A stretch of DNA of 64,000 nucleotides from Paenibacillus thiaminolyticus (GTDB taxonomy: Bacteria; Bacillota; Bacilli; Paenibacillales; Paenibacillaceae): NCBI RefSeq assembly GCF_007066085.1, contig NZ_CP041405.1:2170001-2234000 (forward strand), read 5' to 3'. The position numbers and the translations under genes are program-made. Numbering within the stretch: the first letter of the stretch is position 1; each line of letters opens with the position of its first letter. Below the pieces are notes generated by a model. It ran no database searches, was not told the origin of the DNA, and saw only the letters and a program-made list of their open reading frames with translations. Of this stretch, positions 9,814 through 18,664 are shown piece by piece.

Positions 9814-10098
9814 CTAAGCCACCTCCTTGATTGCAATTGGATGCTTGATGAGCGTGTCGGTTGTGAGCGGAATGAATACCGGATTCGAGGTCAGGACCGT
9901 GCCGGCTTCATCCTGCAGTTCAATTAGCGTCACAGTCTCCGCCGCCCCGGCGGGGATAATGTATTCCATCAGCACTTCCTGCTCCGATACATCCTTGATC
10001 TGAAAATCCGTAATTTCCACGGATTGGTTCAGCACGACCTTGGCGATTCTCCGGTTGACGTGCCGCGCCATTTCCTGCAATAAAATAGAACTAATCAT
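9814..10098 (-). CDS. Small conserved tail-operon protein (operon A)
   Basis: 94 residues beginning MISSILLQEMARHVNRRIAKVVLN, mostly predicted beta strands (EITDFQIKDVSEQEVLMEY). The stop abuts the fibre start and the ATG overlaps the xkdU stop by 4 nt. Similar small proteins sit between the DUF2313 protein and the fibre in other Paenibacillus-type elements. It may be an adaptor between baseplate and fibre, which is inference from position. Operon B has a different protein in this place (23011-23391). Confidence 0.6.
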   Translation of the reverse strand: MISSILLQEMARHVNRRIAKVVLNQSVEITDFQIKDVSEQEVLMEYIIPAGAAETVTLIELQDEAGTVLTSNPVFIPLTTDTLIKHPIAIKEVA

Positions 10099-10682
10099 TT
10101 CAATACGACCTCCTGTCCCCGTTCGGCAAACGGCGCCCGTCCCAGCCTCCAGCCTGTCGACAGCTTCGTCCGGCGTTGCAGCGGGATACGGCTCAATTGC
10201 TCCTGAACCTCAATCCGGTCCGACAAGGACGTAGCCTGCCGGTACAGCAGGTTGGCTGGCTTCATGAAGCGCACCGTATGCTCTACTTCCTTGAAAATCG
10301 CCGCATCGGTCAGCTTCGCCCGAACGGTCAGCTCGAAGCGGCCGACGTCGAGTTCCACCTTGGCCCGATCGCCGCCCAGCAAGAAGTCGAGCCGCTCCTG
10401 CAAGTACCGCACCGTGAACGGCGGCTTGGTGGAGTAACGGTTCATAACCCGCTTTTTTCTGAAATCCAACGATTCCAGTGTCGGGTCGGCCTGAATGCCG
10501 AGCTCTTCTTCCCTCCGCTTCAACGAGGCCTCGCTGGCCGTGAGCACAAATTGATCGTTCAGCCATTTGTCGGCCCCGGCCGCGACGCCCTTAAGTTCTG
10601 CATCGACGGTCTCTCCCAGCCATTCGAACTCGCGAATGCCCTCATAATAGGGAGGCAGATAGGAGCAATAGTTACGCTCCAT
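10095..10682 (-). CDS. xkdU: Baseplate protein, YmfQ/XkdU (DUF2313) family (operon A)
   Basis: 195 residues. Begins MERNYCSYLPPYYEGIREF, with the helical N-terminus and the RRREEELGI-type and DFRKKRVMNRY motifs of DUF2313 (phage Mu gp48-like) proteins. These join the baseplate wedge to the fibre apparatus. The start overlaps the baseplate J gene by 11 nt, indicating translational coupling. Confidence 0.85.
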   Translation of the reverse strand: MERNYCSYLPPYYEGIREFEWLGETVDAELKGVAAGADKWLNDQFVLTASEASLKRREEELGIQADPTLESLDFRKKRVMNRYSTKPPFTVRYLQERLDFLLGGDRAKVELDVGRFELTVRAKLTDAAIFKEVEHTVRFMKPANLLYRQATSLSDRIEVQEQLSRIPLQRRTKLSTGWRLGRAPFAERGQEVVLK

Positions 10683-11784
10683 TGAGCTTCACCTCCCGCA
10701 GCACAGGCACTTCCTCCTCGCTGAGCTCCAGATTGGCCGCGGCTCCGTTCAGCGTCGTGCCGCTTACATCCGCGACCCCCGGCACAGTGAGTATGCGGGC
10801 TTCCATTTGGCTGATACGGGCGATCAGCTTCTCCTGATCCTTCCACGACTCCCGGAGCAACTGCATATATTGCTGCAGCACCTGCTCGACGTCGCCCTGC
10901 ACCTGGCCAAGCGTCATTCCTTTGTCCAGTTGAAGCGTCGTCTCGACCTTCACTTCCACGGGACGGACCGCCGTAATCGTCACCTGATGCCCGATGGGAG
11001 CGAAGCCTCCGCCCAGGCCGGCCGCCGCCTTCGGATCTGTCTGCTCCTGAACCTCGGCAATCAGCTCCGCCGACGGAACTTGATAATCCGACGAGATGAG
11101 CGTACACTTCAACGTCCCGCCCCCTTGCCAGGCCGGGAATACCTTTACCCCGCCTACGCCCGGCATCACGGTGAGCTTCGTCCGATAGTCGGACACATTG
11201 CCCCCGAACGGCTGCTCGTTAATCGCTTCAAGATAGCGAGCTCGCAGCGCGTCATCGGATTCCGTGTCCTCCCCGGGAACGAGAATGTCCCCCAATTCTG
11301 CCCGTGCCAGACCGGCAACATAGTCGATCGGCGTCAGTTCTCCATAGAGCCGATTGCCTTCCACTCCCTCGGTCTCGCAAGTAAGCTCGCTTTCCCCGGG
11401 GGATAGCGATGCCGTTACCCGCCACGTCAGATCTTCAATCGCAAAGCGGCTGCCGACCGGCACGCTCCTAGGCGCGCCGTCCGCAGCGTAGAATCTCCCG
11501 CGCCGCTTGGCAGCGACGGCGGGGAGACGCCGTACGCCGAACTCGGCCGTTCGCCGCTCCAGATAAGCGCCTGTGGCCGTATCGGCATAGGATAGCTCGC
11601 GGTTCAGGCTCATCTCTTGGTACCACTGCGCCATTTCGGCCGCGACCGGCGCGAGCGCATCGTAAATGATGCTGCCTTCGCGCTTGTCGACCTCGTTGGG
11701 AACCCGCTCCAGCATGCGCGCCAAAATATCCTCATACCGCGGCGTCTCCTGCAAGCGCGCTTGTCCTCCAATTCCATTATCCAT
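10672..11784 (-). CDS. xkdT: Baseplate J-like protein, XkdT (operon A)
   Basis: 370 residues of the phage baseplate assembly protein J / Mu gp47 family. Seen: the N-terminal DILARMLERVPNEVDKREGS with the 'EGS.iyD' pattern, central DALRARYLEAI and PGVGGVKVFPAW, and a C-terminal NLELSEEEVPVL segment. It forms the baseplate wedge that carries fibres. It overlaps both neighbours (8 nt with xkdS, 11 nt with xkdU). Confidence 0.9.
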   Translation of the reverse strand: MDNGIGGQARLQETPRYEDILARMLERVPNEVDKREGSIIYDALAPVAAEMAQWYQEMSLNRELSYADTATGAYLERRTAEFGVRRLPAVAAKRRGRFYAADGAPRSVPVGSRFAIEDLTWRVTASLSPGESELTCETEGVEGNRLYGELTPIDYVAGLARAELGDILVPGEDTESDDALRARYLEAINEQPFGGNVSDYRTKLTVMPGVGGVKVFPAWQGGGTLKCTLISSDYQVPSAELIAEVQEQTDPKAAAGLGGGFAPIGHQVTITAVRPVEVKVETTLQLDKGMTLGQVQGDVEQVLQQYMQLLRESWKDQEKLIARISQMEARILTVPGVADVSGTTLNGAAANLELSEEEVPVLREVKLNGA

Positions 11785-12190
11785 TGACGGTCACCTCCTT
11801 CATCGTCTGCACCGTCCCTTCCGTCGTCTCCACCGTGAAGCTGACCAGCATGGCATCCTCTGCCGAATGGAATTCAAATGACGTCACGCTCCGCACCCGG
11901 TCATCCTGCATCAGCGCTTCGGTAATCGCCCGTTCCAATTCAGATTGAACGAAGCCCGCGCCATATCCGAGATTTGCTCTCAGCTCGGTTCCGTAATTCG
12001 GACTATAGATGAGATGCTCATACCGTTCCGTCTGCAGCAGCTTGGCGATCGCCTGCTTCATCGCATCCAGACCATCGGTTATGCCTGCAACCCTGCCCGT
12101 TCTGCGGTCAATTCGGTAGGTCCTTGCCGGCTGGCTGGCCTCGGCAACTTCAAAAGTATCTTCCATATCCATCAGCACTTGTGGAATCAC
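11777..12190 (-). CDS. xkdS: XkdS-family (DUF2634) baseplate wedge protein (operon A)
   Basis: 137 residues of the gp25-like wedge family. The motif YSPNYGTELRANLGYG followed by ELERAITEALMQDDRV is the family core. It initiates sheath-baseplate contact in contractile tails. It overlaps xkdR by 4 nt and xkdT by 8 nt. Confidence 0.88.
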   Translation of the reverse strand: MIPQVLMDMEDTFEVAEASQPARTYRIDRRTGRVAGITDGLDAMKQAIAKLLQTERYEHLIYSPNYGTELRANLGYGAGFVQSELERAITEALMQDDRVRSVTSFEFHSAEDAMLVSFTVETTEGTVQTMKEVTVNG

Positions 12191-12486
12191 ATGCCCACCA
12201 CCCTGTCGATGGCAATATACATCTGGCCGCCCTGCGCACGGGCGAGCAGCACCTTGTCACCGGCCTTCAACCCTTGCCGGATGACGACCTCCTCCGTGCC
12301 GATCCGTATCTTATACTCGGTCAGCCGCTCGGTTACGGCAATGGCGCTGGCAGGAAGAGTGAACCGCTGATCGACCTGAATGCGCAGCGGCGCCCTGCTC
12401 AGCACCTCACCGAACAGCAGCGAGACCGGACTGGATGCCTCGACGGCGCCCACTCCGGCTTTTTTGATAATATCCAGCATCCCCAT
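12187..12486 (-). CDS. xkdR: XkdR-family (DUF2577) tail protein (operon A)
   Basis: 99 residues with a mostly beta structure; PVSLLFGEVLSRAPLRIQVDQ and DKVLLARAQGGQMYIAIDRV are typical of DUF2577 proteins, which resemble the OB-fold hub/spike partner in PBSX-like tails. The exact role in the hub is inferred. It lies 2 nt after xkdQ. Confidence 0.82.
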   Translation of the reverse strand: MGMLDIIKKAGVGAVEASSPVSLLFGEVLSRAPLRIQVDQRFTLPASAIAVTERLTEYKIRIGTEEVVIRQGLKAGDKVLLARAQGGQMYIAIDRVVGM

Positions 12487-12488
12487 AT

Positions 12489-13457
12489 CTAGATCACCTT
12501 CAATGTTAGTGACATCTTATGTCCCGAACCGTCCCAGCTGTGGGAGCATTCATCGATGAGCATATATTGCTGAATCTGTTGTTCGGGCAAATAAAGAGGG
12601 ATGTACATTCCGGCCCGAATGCGAACATCCCCTACGGCGTCTACTTTTAATGTTTTTTTCTCGCGGTTGTGAAGCTTCATATAGGATGCGAGAAGCTCCT
12701 TGATTTGGGCATCATTCATGCCCTCTTCGAGTTTGTCGGACAACTGCAGTCTTCCCCATCTCGCGATGTTCGCGCTGTCTTGCATAATGAACGTCTCACG
12801 CTTGCCTGACGCCTTGTTGTCCCGGAACAGCTTCACGCGGTTGTAGGTCTCATCGTCAATCGACCGCTTGTGCGAGAACCCCCGCATCTGGCTCTCTTCG
12901 CCGATAATGATATCGGTTGTCCACGTTTTCGCATCCCGCAGCGTCAGCTTGCCGAAGTCGTCATAAAATATGAAAATATTGCGCGTCGCAATCAGCGTCT
13001 TGTCCAGCGCGCGGCAGATTATATCGAGCAGCTTTTTGTTATCCTCCAACACGCGAGGAATGACATGCTTCGTGTCGGACAGTTCGCCGATCTTCAGTTC
13101 GCAGTCCTTCGCTATCCGCTTGATGAGATCCGTGGCCGTCACATTTTCGAGTACATACGTATCGTTAGTTAGCAAGTACCGGATCTGGTCATAGGCGGTC
13201 AGCTTCACCTTATCGTCCTCACTGGTCTCGATGGTGAACACATATCCGTAAAATACGGGCTTGCCGTCGACCTTCACCCGCACGACATCACCATTGTTGA
13301 CGGTGAATTTACGGCTCTGGAACAGCGCTCCGGATACAAAAGTCAAGGACATCTTAGCCGGCTTGCCGGAACGGGCCGTCGACCAGGTCATATCGGTAAT
13401 CAGCTCGGAAATATCCCACATCGTCTTATTGCGGTTATCAATAATGACTTCGATCAT
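12489..13457 (-). CDS. xkdQ: XkdQ/YqbQ-family tail hub protein (operon A)
   Basis: 322 residues, length as expected for XkdQ (phage D-protein/gp27-like hub). Starts MIEVIIDNRNKTMWDISEL; later VFTIETSEDDKVKLTAYDQIRYLLTN-type strands and the C-terminal YMLIDECSHSWDGSGHKMSL are family features. It forms the central hub beneath the tube. It lies between the LysM protein xkdP and xkdR. Confidence 0.88.
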   Translation of the reverse strand: MIEVIIDNRNKTMWDISELITDMTWSTARSGKPAKMSLTFVSGALFQSRKFTVNNGDVVRVKVDGKPVFYGYVFTIETSEDDKVKLTAYDQIRYLLTNDTYVLENVTATDLIKRIAKDCELKIGELSDTKHVIPRVLEDNKKLLDIICRALDKTLIATRNIFIFYDDFGKLTLRDAKTWTTDIIIGEESQMRGFSHKRSIDDETYNRVKLFRDNKASGKRETFIMQDSANIARWGRLQLSDKLEEGMNDAQIKELLASYMKLHNREKKTLKVDAVGDVRIRAGMYIPLYLPEQQIQQYMLIDECSHSWDGSGHKMSLTLKVI

Positions 13458-13468
13458 GCCTGCACCTC

Positions 13469-14140
13469 CTACCGCAGCCGCAGCTTCCGGCCTTGCTCCA
13501 GATCCTTGACTTCATCGCTCCGAAGGCCGTTCAGGCGCTGAATCTCAACAGCCTTGCTCTCATCATTGAAAAACCGTTTGGCTACCGCCCATAGCGATTC
13601 GCCCGGGCCAAGGGTATAGGTGGAAGGAATCATGCGCTCATCCGGCCGCTCCGGAGGGGCCTTCTGGATCGTGACGGTGCTGTCCGTGTTCGCGGACTTC
13701 GTCATTTTGTGCGCATGGAAAAAGCGATATTCCTTCAAACCGAGCTCATAATCGATATCCCCTACGCTGCCGGACGACTCCGACCAGGTGAACTTCTCGA
13801 TAACCATTGCGAGATTAATGCGCATGGAAGGCGAGGTCAGCACGAAGCGTATCGGGCGCTGGCGCTTCATCCAGCCGCGCAGCATCTCGACATAGTCCTT
13901 CGGCTGGAGCAGCCGCTCAGGGGGAACATGAACATACGGGGCCGGTCCTGCGGGGAACAGGCTGCTGAATTGCAGCTCAGCCAGCTTCATCGGCTGAATC
14001 GCGTTCACCTCGCCCAATCCGATAATGTCGAAGGAGGACAGATTCCCGGATTCGCTTACCTGCAGCTGCGGCGGATTGACGGGCAGCTCCATCACCTGCT
14101 CCTGATTGTTGATGCTCAGAAAGATACGGTACTCATTCAT
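13469..14140 (-). CDS. xkdP: XkdP-family LysM tail protein (operon A)
   Basis: 223 residues. The N-terminal 150 residues resemble the gp53-like baseplate component; a single C-terminal LysM domain starts at about residue 172 (YTLGPGESLWAVAKRFF ... LNGLRSDEV). LysM binds peptidoglycan glycans and helps anchor or assemble the tail tip. The start overlaps the tape-measure stop by 1 nt. Confidence 0.88.
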   Translation of the reverse strand: MNEYRIFLSINNQEQVMELPVNPPQLQVSESGNLSSFDIIGLGEVNAIQPMKLAELQFSSLFPAGPAPYVHVPPERLLQPKDYVEMLRGWMKRQRPIRFVLTSPSMRINLAMVIEKFTWSESSGSVGDIDYELGLKEYRFFHAHKMTKSANTDSTVTIQKAPPERPDERMIPSTYTLGPGESLWAVAKRFFNDESKAVEIQRLNGLRSDEVKDLEQGRKLRLR

Positions 14141-16170
14141 CAGCCGTACACCCCTTCCGCCGTCGAGACAAACTCTTCTTCCAGCTTCTGTTCGATGCGA
14201 TTGATGAGCGTATCGAAGTCAAAGCCTTGGTGGATGTCGCCCGTGGATACCTGCACCGTCGGTGTCAGCGTCACGAAATTTTGAATGCTGTCCATCTCCG
14301 CCAGCTCACGCATCATCATCAGCTTCTCATCGGAAATGTCAACCTCGCCTTCGACCTTGCCAATTTTGCCGACTTCTCCTACCTTCGAGATTTGTGGCGC
14401 ATTCATGCCTGTAGCGATGGGTTTGAACTGATCCGTTCCCGTTGGTCCGGGATCGGTTATCTTTTTGAACAGGTCGCCCGTGAAAGCACTGTTATTCTTG
14501 ATGAAGTCCTGGCCGCTTTTGAAAGCCGCGTCAGTAGCGGTCTGCTCCATTCGGAATTTTGAAAAGTCAGCCAAATCATCCCGTTCGGTTGTCGGCTTTA
14601 TTTTTTCTACCCAATCCGTACTCCACTCATTAACCGTTTCTATGCTAGAGTCAGTCAATTTGTTAATAAAAGAAATGACTTTGTTGATACCGCGAAGGAT
14701 TGTATTAATCATATTAGCAACATAATCGACAACGTTTTTCATCAAATCGTAAAATAATTTTTGAAGTGAATAAATAGGGGATTTGAAAAAATTAACAAGA
14801 AATTCCCCGAATGCCACGAGTATATTCCAGATCAAAGCTATATTATTTTTTATTGATGCAGCCATAGAAAAAAAAGCGCCAACAATAGCTCCGATTGCTT
14901 CTCCTGTAGTCAAACCGAAATTTTTCAGGTTTCCGATCAGTAATCCAATCGCCCCTATAATCACAAAAATCGGCCAAGCCGCAATCAGCCACTGAACGAG
15001 CCAAATCGCAGCGACCATGGCAACAACGATGCCAATGGCAGCGAGAGCAGTTTCCACCAAGCTCCAATTCTCTAACAGGAAACTCACGACCGCTTCCGTG
15101 ATGGAGCCAAGCAAGCTCAATCCGCCATGAATCGCTTCGAAAAATCCATTGAATCGTCCTTCCTCAAATGCCTGATTCAATAATTGCAGCACCGGACCAA
15201 ACGCCGTCATGGCCGTCTCGCCCATCAAGGCCAGCATGCCCTGGAAGCGATTGACGGCAAGCTCCCATTGCTTCACCGGACTTTCCATTAAGAGAGCAAG
15301 AGATTCCTGACTCATCCCGGCCTTGGTCATCAGTTCATCGAAGGCTTCCAGGAAGCCGTCCAGATTCCCAGTCTGGCCGAAAGACTCCATTTTTTTCTGC
15401 AGATCCTCATTGATCGGCAGATTCAACTGCTGAAGCAGGCCATCCGCCTTCCCGAAGTACGCCTCCTTCATCGAGCCTGCGAGTCCAGCGGCATTTTCAT
15501 TCGGCCGGAAGGCGGCTAAGCGCTGCACCATCTCATTCATTTTGGTGACATCATTGGCATTTTTCGAAATCGCAGTCAGCACAAGTCCGGACTCCAATGA
15601 CTGGTTCACATCACGCCCCGACTTGAGCGCTTGGGATCTCATGGTCTCGAACACGGCCGCTCCCTGCTGCGCATTGCCATATTGCGCTTGGTAGCGGGAA
15701 CGGAAGTCTTCCGCCGCAGCCGCATTCTGAATTGCATGGATGCCCATCGTCTGGAGTGCGTTCAATATTGGAAGGGCCGCGCTTTTCATTTTCTGCCCTA
15801 CCGTTTTCTCTTCTTCGCCCTTGCCCTTCTTCTGTTGCTGTTCCTTGCCTTTCTCTTCTGTGGACCCTCCTGCTTCCACTGCGGAGGCGCCTGATGCTTC
15901 AACCGTTTTAGTGAAGCTGTGGGCCGCATCGCTCCATTCCTTGCCCGCGTGTGCAGCAAGCTGCTTCCATGACTCCGTCATCGAATGAAATGACTTCTTA
16001 ACGACTTCATCAATGGAGGCCATAATCCTCAGATGCGTCATCCCCATCATTTTCAGAATCGGGTTGAATTCAAAGCTCCAATCGTTGCGCATGCGGTTGA
16101 CACGCTGGGGGAGCACGATAGGAGCCGGCGGCTGTGGCGGCTTGAAAATGATAAGCTGCTTCTCGTTCAT
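14140..16170 (-). CDS. Tail tape-measure protein (operon A, short form)
   Basis: 676 residues. The N-terminal half is alpha-helical and Ala/Glu/Lys-rich with a low-complexity KEQQQKKGKGEEEKT stretch near residue 115. A hydrophobic membrane-like block lies at about residues 355-440 (AIGIVVAMVAAIWLVQWLIA), with a second amphipathic part thereafter. This plan, its place between the chaperone and xkdP, and its helical content identify a tape-measure protein. It is about half the length of the operon B tape measure, so tail A should be the shorter (inference from the general length rule). Good ribosome binding site AGGAGGAG before ATG 16170. Confidence 0.85.
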   Translation of the reverse strand: MNEKQLIIFKPPQPPAPIVLPQRVNRMRNDWSFEFNPILKMMGMTHLRIMASIDEVVKKSFHSMTESWKQLAAHAGKEWSDAAHSFTKTVEASGASAVEAGGSTEEKGKEQQQKKGKGEEEKTVGQKMKSAALPILNALQTMGIHAIQNAAAAEDFRSRYQAQYGNAQQGAAVFETMRSQALKSGRDVNQSLESGLVLTAISKNANDVTKMNEMVQRLAAFRPNENAAGLAGSMKEAYFGKADGLLQQLNLPINEDLQKKMESFGQTGNLDGFLEAFDELMTKAGMSQESLALLMESPVKQWELAVNRFQGMLALMGETAMTAFGPVLQLLNQAFEEGRFNGFFEAIHGGLSLLGSITEAVVSFLLENWSLVETALAAIGIVVAMVAAIWLVQWLIAAWPIFVIIGAIGLLIGNLKNFGLTTGEAIGAIVGAFFSMAASIKNNIALIWNILVAFGEFLVNFFKSPIYSLQKLFYDLMKNVVDYVANMINTILRGINKVISFINKLTDSSIETVNEWSTDWVEKIKPTTERDDLADFSKFRMEQTATDAAFKSGQDFIKNNSAFTGDLFKKITDPGPTGTDQFKPIATGMNAPQISKVGEVGKIGKVEGEVDISDEKLMMMRELAEMDSIQNFVTLTPTVQVSTGDIHQGFDFDTLINRIEQKLEEEFVSTAEGVYG

Positions 16171-16261
16171 GAACTCTCCTCCTTTCCCCGGCAGAAGCTA
16201 AGCCTTCCCATCTACTGTCTCATTCGATAAGAGAGAGAAGGCTCTGCCATCTGCGAATGTT

Positions 16262-16869
16262 CTACCGCTTCTTCATCTTGCGCTGCGCGCGGCGTTCTTC
16301 TTCCACGCGGATGTCGATCATCGCATAGATGGCTGCCCGCTCGCGCTCGGGCAGGTCGAGCAGCTCATGCGGCAGAATGCGAAGCTTGTGGAGGGCGTAA
16401 TAGGCATAGTTCGCTTCGCCGTCGCCCTCCCGAATTAGTTTTTTACTTCATCAATGAGTTCGTTCATGTCCTGATTGAATCCATTCAGTGCCTGAACCTC
16501 TTGCAGCAGCGCCGCATATTCTCCCGGCAGAAGCATCTTGCGAAGCAGCGCCTCCGCGCCCATGACGCCATACGATTGCTGCAGCTCCGAGTTTTTCAGG
16601 TCTGGAAAGACGACGCTCGCCACGATCAGCTTCGCTGTATATTCATTGAAATCAATCTCCGGCGTCACAGCGCCTCCCTTGCCCTTCTTCTGTTTGGTCG
16701 CGGCCTTGCGGCACTGCTCGTTCTCAACCTCGCTGATACTGCGAAGCTGCCATGGCACCGGCTCTCCCTGTTCATCCTTGAAGCGGGTAGAGACGACATA
16801 AGCCGTCTCCGTATTCGCCTCCGCATTTTGGGCCAAAAAATATCGCAATGAACTCATTGCTGCTTTCAC
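16262..16869 (-). CDS. Tail assembly chaperone, -1 frameshift fusion product (operon A)
   Basis: Predicted long product: XkdN-like residues 1-144 read from 16869, then a -1 shift at the slippery site 16444-16438, continuing in the other frame to a TAG at 16262-16264. The extension has about 58 residues, including LPHELLDLPERERAAIYAM and ending RAQRKMKKR. Long-tailed phages commonly make two chaperones this way (lambda gpG/gpGT, established). The extension has no start codon of its own with a ribosome binding site, and operon B encodes a related extension, which supports translation. Confidence 0.72.
16390..16444 (-). promoter_or_regulatory. Programmed -1 frameshift signal (slippery heptamer and stem), operon A
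   Basis: The zero-frame codons GTA AAA AAC TAA contain the heptamer A AAA AAC (16444-16438), which obeys the X XXY YYZ rule. Seven nt later GGAGGGCG (16430-16423) pairs perfectly with CGCCCTCC (16397-16390) across a 25-nt loop. Distance and geometry are as expected for a stimulatory stem or pseudoknot. Confidence 0.75.
16435..16869 (-). CDS. xkdN: XkdN-like tail assembly chaperone, short product (operon A)
   Basis: 144 residues, usual length for XkdN. Contains FKDEQGEPVPWQLRSISEVE and ALLRKMLLPGEYAALLQEV, both shared in kind with the operon B homologue. It is thought to coat and fold the tape measure before tube polymerisation. It ends ELIDEVKN at a stop directly on the slippery site. The gene lies between the tube gene and the tape measure, the invariant position of this chaperone. 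Confidence 0.85.
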   Translation of the reverse strand: MKAAMSSLRYFLAQNAEANTETAYVVSTRFKDEQGEPVPWQLRSISEVENEQCRKAATKQKKGKGGAVTPEIDFNEYTAKLIVASVVFPDLKNSELQQSYGVMGAEALLRKMLLPGEYAALLQEVQALNGFNQDMNELIDEVKN

Positions 16870-16887
16870 CTCGCATGTTATTTATAA

Positions 16888-17346
16888 TTACGAAATGCTA
16901 TTGAAGTTATTTAAAATATCGACGTCGTCAAACGTAAACTCGACTTCCTCTTCCAGCACGTCGCTCTCTGTATCCAGCTTCGCCATGACGACGCTGTTCA
17001 GGTTGACGTTCTTCAAGCAGACCGTCTGCGTGCCAATCGAGGACATCGGATCTTCATTCGTAATCTGGATAATGAAGTTCGTGTCTTTGCCATTCTTGAC
17101 ATATTCAAGCATCATATTGCGGAACAGCGGCGTCATATAGTAGATCGTCATGCTGCCGGTTCCCGTCCAGCCCGCTGCCTTATGCTGCACGCTGCGGCTG
17201 CCGAGCACCTTGACTTCCGCTTTCTGCTTCTCGATCTTCGCCTCCAGCGTCTTTACATAGAACATTTCCTCGTTTTTACCGTCAATTTGGGCAAATGCCC
17301 GCCCTTCGCGGCCCGAAATCGTATCCTTCGCCTGCAACAATGCCAT
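16888..17346 (-). CDS. xkdM: XkdM-family tail tube protein (operon A)
   Basis: 152 residues. DTISGREGRAFAQIDGKNEE at the start and MTIYYMTPLFRNMMLEYVKNG in the middle are characteristic of PBSX XkdM tube proteins; DVLEEEVEFTFDDVDIL ends the fold. It polymerises into the rigid inner tube. It lies 1 nt after the sheath gene. Confidence 0.88.
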   Translation of the reverse strand: MALLQAKDTISGREGRAFAQIDGKNEEMFYVKTLEAKIEKQKAEVKVLGSRSVQHKAAGWTGTGSMTIYYMTPLFRNMMLEYVKNGKDTNFIIQITNEDPMSSIGTQTVCLKNVNLNSVVMAKLDTESDVLEEEVEFTFDDVDILNNFNSIS

Positions 17347-17347
17347 G

Positions 17348-18664
17348 TTACTTCACCTTCACTTTCATATAAATTTTCTCTACGGCGTCAACCGGCTGCA
17401 CCGCCAATTGAATGACGATGCTGTCGCTCATATCGCCAGGCGTAACCTGTACATCGGTCTGCGCATCAAAAGGCTGAATCGCGGACAAGCGCACGAGCTG
17501 ATCAAGGTAAGCGATACATTCGCCGCGGAACAGCTGGCGACCGTCGCCGTTGTTGTTCACCTTGCCAACATAGGACGTCTCGAACAACTGCTTCATATCG
17601 TTGGCAATCCCGTCAAGCACCCGAACAACCCGGTTTTTGGAGAAAACACGGCCCTTATCCGGGGAATGAGACGTAAAGCTGTTGATGTCCTGTTCGACGA
17701 CCGCACGGCCCCGCTGATGAACGAATACGAATTCGCCCGCCTCCAGCGCGGCTTCGACCTGGCGGTTCGTCAGCCGCACATCCGCGTCGATCGCATCCTC
17801 ATACGCGGTATAGGTCAGCGACTCATTCATCGCCGCCGCAGCCGTAGCCGCAGCCACCCACACGCACGCTTCGGGAGCGCCGAGCACAGTGCCGTCCGCC
17901 AGCTTGACCCCGTTTTTCACGCTGATCACGCCTTCGCTGTCCGCCAGCGGATAGTTCGCCAGCACCGCCTGTACCTTTTTCCCTTCCTCCTCGCGCATCC
18001 GCTTGATGAATGCCGTATAGACGGAAGCAAGTGTCTTGTCCTCCGACGGCACGGCCACCGTATGGAAATCCTGCACCGCCAGCGCATCAAGGAAGTTCAT
18101 ATGATCTTCATTCGTCGCCGTGCCGTCCTCGCCGCCAGTCAGCGGCAAGCCTGCGATCGCTTCCAGCACACCACTGCCTTCGAATTGCACCCAAGCGTTC
18201 GCCTTCAGCTCCTCTGCCTGGGCGACGGTCTGAAGATCAACCTCGCGCCCGGCAACCTTTGTGATAACATCCATCTTCGTATCATCGAGGACGTTCGGAC
18301 GAACGACGAGTACGATGTCGTTCCCGCGAACGCCGCTGCAGCGGGCACTCGCCTTCCATTCCTTGTGAGTGGCCTGCGCCATGGTACCTTCGTTCAGCCG
18401 GTACAACAGTACCGTCTTGGCCCGTTTGAATGCTTCACGCACCAACAGCAGCGCCTTGTCCGTCACCTCATAGCCGAGAAGCTCGAAAGTCGCTTCTCCA
18501 GCCGGCAGTTCCAGCACCTGGCGAGCAGGTCCCCAGCTCAGCTTCAGCGGCAGGGCCACAACCCCGCGTTCTCCCATCGTCCCCATCGGGCCCGCTTCCG
18601 AATCGAAGCGGACATATACGCCCGGTCTCACCTTGTTCTGCGTCATCCATGTTCCTCCAGCCAT
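17348..18664 (-). CDS. xkdK: Contractile tail sheath protein, XkdK (operon A)
   Basis: 438 residues of the phage tail sheath family. I place the start at ATG 18664 (MAGGTWMTQNKVRPGVYV), which has AGGAGG 8 nt upstream; the open frame extends further but without support. RPGVYVRFDSEAG at the N-terminus and the C-terminal VQPVDAVEKIYMKVKV are family hallmarks. A sheath gene shows that the particle is contractile. The start overlaps the YkzM-like stop (TGATG). The protein differs substantially from the operon B sheath, so the two tails are not a recent duplication in this part. Confidence 0.9.
   Translation of the reverse strand: MAGGTWMTQNKVRPGVYVRFDSEAGPMGTMGERGVVALPLKLSWGPARQVLELPAGEATFELLGYEVTDKALLLVREAFKRAKTVLLYRLNEGTMAQATHKEWKASARCSGVRGNDIVLVVRPNVLDDTKMDVITKVAGREVDLQTVAQAEELKANAWVQFEGSGVLEAIAGLPLTGGEDGTATNEDHMNFLDALAVQDFHTVAVPSEDKTLASVYTAFIKRMREEEGKKVQAVLANYPLADSEGVISVKNGVKLADGTVLGAPEACVWVAAATAAAAMNESLTYTAYEDAIDADVRLTNRQVEAALEAGEFVFVHQRGRAVVEQDINSFTSHSPDKGRVFSKNRVVRVLDGIANDMKQLFETSYVGKVNNNGDGRQLFRGECIAYLDQLVRLSAIQPFDAQTDVQVTPGDMSDSIVIQLAVQPVDAVEKIYMKVKVK

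Noticed and set aside
16262..16444. Ordinary frameshift error or pseudogene in the operon A chaperone
   Set aside because: The same slippery heptamer, spacer and stem geometry occur in operon B with a related extension, which points to programmed frameshifting.
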